DNA from: JANNNF01 sp040385825
GTDB taxonomy: Bacteria > Pseudomonadota > Alphaproteobacteria > Rhodobacterales > Rhodobacteraceae
Length of the DNA stretch: 64,000 nt
Direction: 5' to 3'
NCBI GenBank assembly: GCA_040385825.1
Contig: JAZKGQ010000003.1
Location: 1 to 64,000 of the forward strand
This document shows positions 61,625-64,000 of this stretch, piece after piece. Every line of letters begins with the position of its first letter. The first letter of the stretch is position 1. The position numbers and the translations under genes were made by a program. A model generated the notes under the pieces. The model saw nothing but the letters and a program-made list of their open reading frames with translations. It ran no database searches and was not told where the DNA came from.

Positions 61625-63262
61625 TCAGGCGATCGACCATTTGTAGTGGTGGTGTTCAAACGACGGGTGCTGTTCCACCCCCACCAGATTGTCCTTGGCA
61701 TGACGGAACAAGGACCGCCAGAACGGCTGGATGATATAGCCTTCGTCCTGAAGGATGGTTTCCAGCTTGAAGGCGATTTCCCGGCGCTTGTCGGCATCGG
61801 CAATCGCCAGGGCTTCGGTCATGGCCGCGTCGAATTCGGGGTTGGCCATGCCGCTTTCGTTCCAGGACCCCGCCGAGGTGTAGGCCAGGCTCATGTTCTG
61901 CACGGCCAGCGGGCGGTGGTTCCAGGTGGTCGAGCTGAACGGATACTTCTGCCAATCGTTCCAGAAGGTCGACCCCGGCATCACGGTGCGCTTGATGTTG
62001 GCGCCCGCGTCGCGCAGCTGTGCGGCCACGGCATCCGAGGTTGCCGCTTCCCAGCCATCGTCAAGGCTGATGAACTCGAACTCGGTATCCGCCATGCCGG
62101 CCGCTTCCAGCGCGGGTTTCAGTCCTGCGGGATTGATCACCTGCTTGGGAATTTCGGCATATTCGGGATGGATCGGGCAGGCGTGATGGTTTTCGGCGAT
62201 CTTGCCCAGGTTGTTGTAGCCCAGTTCCAGCACCACCGCCGGATCGACGGCAAGCTGCATGGCCTGACGCACCGACTTGTCCTTGTAGAGATCGGAGTTG
62301 GAGTTGAAGCGGCACACGATGGTCGAGGCGGTGACGGCCTCGTACTTCTTCCAGCCCATGCCATCGAGGATGTCGATGAATTCGCCGGTGGATTCGTAGT
62401 TGGCGTCAATCTCGTCCGACCCGGCAAGGGCCACCATGGCGGCAGGGTCAGTGCCGAAGTCGATGTAATGCACCTCGTCCAGCGGTGCGGTGCCGCCCCA
62501 CCAGGTATGGTTCGGCGCGCGCACCAGGATGACGCGCTGGCCCACGGCCACTTCTTTCGGGACATATGGCCCTGTGCCGATCGGGTTGGTGGCAGGGTCC
62601 GCGCCATCGGCAAGGCTGGAATGTACGACGGCTGCCGGATAGTCGGCCATGTTGGCGATCACGGCAATGTCAGGCTCGGACAGGGTCAGCTTGACGGTCA
62701 TGTCGTCAACCTTGGTCACCGCACCGTCGCGCAGGGCCTTGGTTTCGGCATTCACGAGGCCGGGGAAACGCGAGGCCATGGCGTTGCCTTCGACGTTGCC
62801 ATCGGTCCAGCGGGCAAAATTGCGCACCACGTCATCGGCGGTGAAGGCATCGCCGTTGTTCCAGGTCACACCGGGGCGCACGACCAGCGTGTATTCGGTG
62901 GCGTTGTCATTGGTGGTCCAGCTTTCCAGCAGGCGCCCTTCAAAGGTGCCGTCGGCGTTGTACTGGACCAGATATTCCAGCCAGCCGCGATAGATGTTGG
63001 CGATCTGCGGCCAGTCTGCCAGACGCGGATCCTTGGTGCCCTTGACTTCCATCGCCATGCGGATGATGCCGCCGGTCTTGGCCTCTTGGGCCGCTGCCGG
63101 GGCGGTCATGCCCATCAGGCCATATGCGGCCACCGCCGACACCCCAAAGGCGGTCGTGCGGGTCAGAAATTCACGGCGGCTCAATCGGCCGCTGCGCATT
63201 TCCTCGGCATACATCTGGACGGCAGGATGAGCCATGGCGGCAGCCTGTGTCGTATTGGTCAT
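61625..63262 (-). CDS. Tat-exported ABC substrate-binding protein, family 5
   Basis: A 545-aa periplasmic solute-binding protein (SBP_bac_5). A Tat signal begins near residue 28 (SRREFLTRTTAFG), with likely cut after about residue 58 (APAAAQE). The mature part has the family layout WNNGDAFTADDVVRNF and NPIGTGPY. Relatives bind peptides, nickel chelates or opines; the substrate here is not clear. GGGAGA lies before the ATG at 63262. First gene of a four-gene importer; AraC regulator upstream. Confidence 0.92.
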   Translation of the reverse strand: MTNTTQAAAMAHPAVQMYAEEMRSGRLSRREFLTRTTAFGVSAVAAYGLMGMTAPAAAQEAKTGGIIRMAMEVKGTKDPRLADWPQIANIYRGWLEYLVQYNADGTFEGRLLESWTTNDNATEYTLVVRPGVTWNNGDAFTADDVVRNFARWTDGNVEGNAMASRFPGLVNAETKALRDGAVTKVDDMTVKLTLSEPDIAVIANMADYPAAVVHSSLADGADPATNPIGTGPYVPKEVAVGQRVILVRAPNHTWWGGTAPLDEVHYIDFGTDPAAMVALAGSDEIDANYESTGEFIDILDGMGWKKYEAVTASTIVCRFNSNSDLYKDKSVRQAMQLAVDPAVVLELGYNNLGKIAENHHACPIHPEYAEIPKQVINPAGLKPALEAAGMADTEFEFISLDDGWEAATSDAVAAQLRDAGANIKRTVMPGSTFWNDWQKYPFSSTTWNHRPLAVQNMSLAYTSAGSWNESGMANPEFDAAMTEALAIADADKRREIAFKLETILQDEGYIIQPFWRSLFRHAKDNLVGVEQHPSFEHHHYKWSIA

Positions 63263-63532
63263 GCTAGTCTCCCTGAAAGCAGCTTTTGGTTTTTTTATGT
63301 GGCGGATAGGCCTTGTCGGCCGCTTCATCCGCGCCCTTGTCCAGACAGGGACTGCACGCGGATGGACGGCCGCACCGGCAGACCTCACCCCGACATTGCG
63401 CATCTTTTTTACCGTTGCGTCAATGACCGCTTTCGGCGTTTTGCGCCCCGTTTGCGACATGGGCTTTCGGTTTCCGACCACGCAATGTCGCTTTTGACCG
63501 GATGGTTAAACCTGCGGCGGCGCCGGGCAAAT
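63263..63532. other. gap between binding-protein gene and AraC gene, no gene seen
   Basis: 270 bp between two minus-strand genes. It should hold the importer promoter. No gene, repeat or clear operator seen. Confidence 0.5.
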
Positions 63533-64000
63533 TCAGGGCGCGCGGCGAAAGGCCGAGGGGGATTTGCCGGTCAGATGCTGGAACGCGCGGGTGAAATAGG
63601 CAGGCGAGGTGAAGCCCAGGCTTTCGCCGATGCGGCCCACCGGCAGCTTGGTTTCCGCCAGCATCTTGCGGGCCTCGAAGATCCGGCGGTCCTGCAACAG
63701 CGCCGACGCCGCCCGCCCGCAGGCCGTGTTGCAGCAGCGGGTCAGGTGGGTCGGCGTCACGCCAAGCGCTGCGGCGAAATCCGCAACCCCCATGCCGGAC
63801 CGGAAATCACGCTCCAGCAGGGCTGTATAGCGGGCGACCAGACGGCGGGTGGCATCGACCTTCGGCACCTCGGCCTCGGCGCGGCGCGACTGGCGTTCCA
63901 GCCAGACCCCCAGCAGACCCAGATAGTGCCGGGTGGCGCGGTCATGGGCGGGCACGTCGCTGTCCATCTCGCGCAGGATCGAATCAAGCAGGATGTTCAG
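63533..64000 (-). CDS. AraC-family transcriptional regulator, C-terminal fragment (runs off right edge)
   Basis: At least 155 codons; the frame stays open to the window end, so the start lies outside. The last 100 residues are the AraC/XylS double helix-turn-helix: GVADFAAALGVTPTHLTRCC, then KLPVGRIGESLGFTSPAYF and TRAFQHLTGKSPSAFRR. The N-terminal part here is only the end of a cupin-like or effector domain. It is upstream of and co-oriented with the importer operon, so it may control it. Confidence 0.88.
   Translation of the reverse strand: MNILLDSILREMDSDVPAHDRATRHYLGLLGVWLERQSRRAEAEVPKVDATRRLVARYTALLERDFRSGMGVADFAAALGVTPTHLTRCCNTACGRAASALLQDRRIFEARKMLAETKLPVGRIGESLGFTSPAYFTRAFQHLTGKSPSAFRRAP

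Overview
The window is 64 kb of high-GC chromosomal DNA that reads as an alphaproteobacterium of the Rhodobacteraceae. Support for this comes from protein style and gene order: the Lrp / DUF2849 / cysI / cysH / DUF934 / fpr block, the infC product beginning (M)ARRPHNAPPQRE, paired DMGDH-GcvT flavoproteins, and a TolA-like Ala-rich OmpA protein beside coxD/coxE. I see no rRNA, tRNA, CRISPR array, phage or IS transposase. Nearly all of the DNA is single-copy chromosomal genes with short intergenic gaps, many of which carry small palindromic repeats.

Layout. 1-4943: histidine utilisation. hutI-hutH-hutU run left (hutU leaves the window) and hutF-hutC run right from a 72-bp bidirectional promoter with a palindrome lying over both -10 boxes. 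4888-5793: LysR regulator, divergent from a rightward catabolic operon (5970-16095) of two DMGDH/sarcosine-dehydrogenase-like flavoproteins, a Rieske oxygenase, an MttB-family methyltransferase, an aldehyde dehydrogenase and a beta-hydroxyacid dehydrogenase, followed by a gamma-synthase-like PLP enzyme (to 17308). This is the best candidate for an undescribed pathway, probably for a methylated or quaternary amine. 17365-22856: SDR, DUF1801, purF, cvpA, radA and a membrane coiled-coil protein. 23018-25966: alr-mlaE-mlaF plus a small membrane protein. 26168-29770: dnaB, pyrE, pyrC. 29863-35969: LprI-like secreted protein, an alpha/beta-hydrolase-like protein and three glycosyltransferases. 36075-38267: glutaryl-CoA dehydrogenase and a divergent LysR. 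38351-45145: CO-dehydrogenase-type accessory genes (coxD, coxE, xdhC/coxF, a molybdopterin-binding protein) with a large OmpA protein in the middle. 45213-46457: infC, starting at ATA, and an Ala-rich membrane protein. 46744-51479: assimilatory sulfur reduction with fpr and Lrp. 51544-55294: P450, EamA transporter, tpiA, an A-type Fe-S carrier and SufT-like DUF59. 55681-57049: ssb and a lytic transglycosylase. 57088-63262: a complete peptide/nickel-type ABC importer with a Tat-exported binding protein; an AraC regulator runs off the right edge.

How genes work together. The hut genes turn histidine into glutamate through the formimidoylglutamate deiminase (HutF) branch under HutC. The amine operon has an O2-dependent Rieske demethylase, two flavin demethylases with tetrahydrofolate-type GcvT domains and a corrinoid-type methyltransferase homologue, so methyl removal is its likely theme. 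The sulfur block reduces APS to sulfide, with Fpr as a plausible electron source.

Three dispersed intergenic repeat families are visible. R1 is a GC-rich hairpin followed by GATATTT-N5-ACAGATGATG (nine copies, mostly on the plus strand whatever the gene direction). R2 is a GGTGGGCA-ATC-TGCCCACC palindrome, twice starting on a stop codon. R3 is a CTCCCC/GGGGAG element, including a 105-bp direct duplication before ssb.
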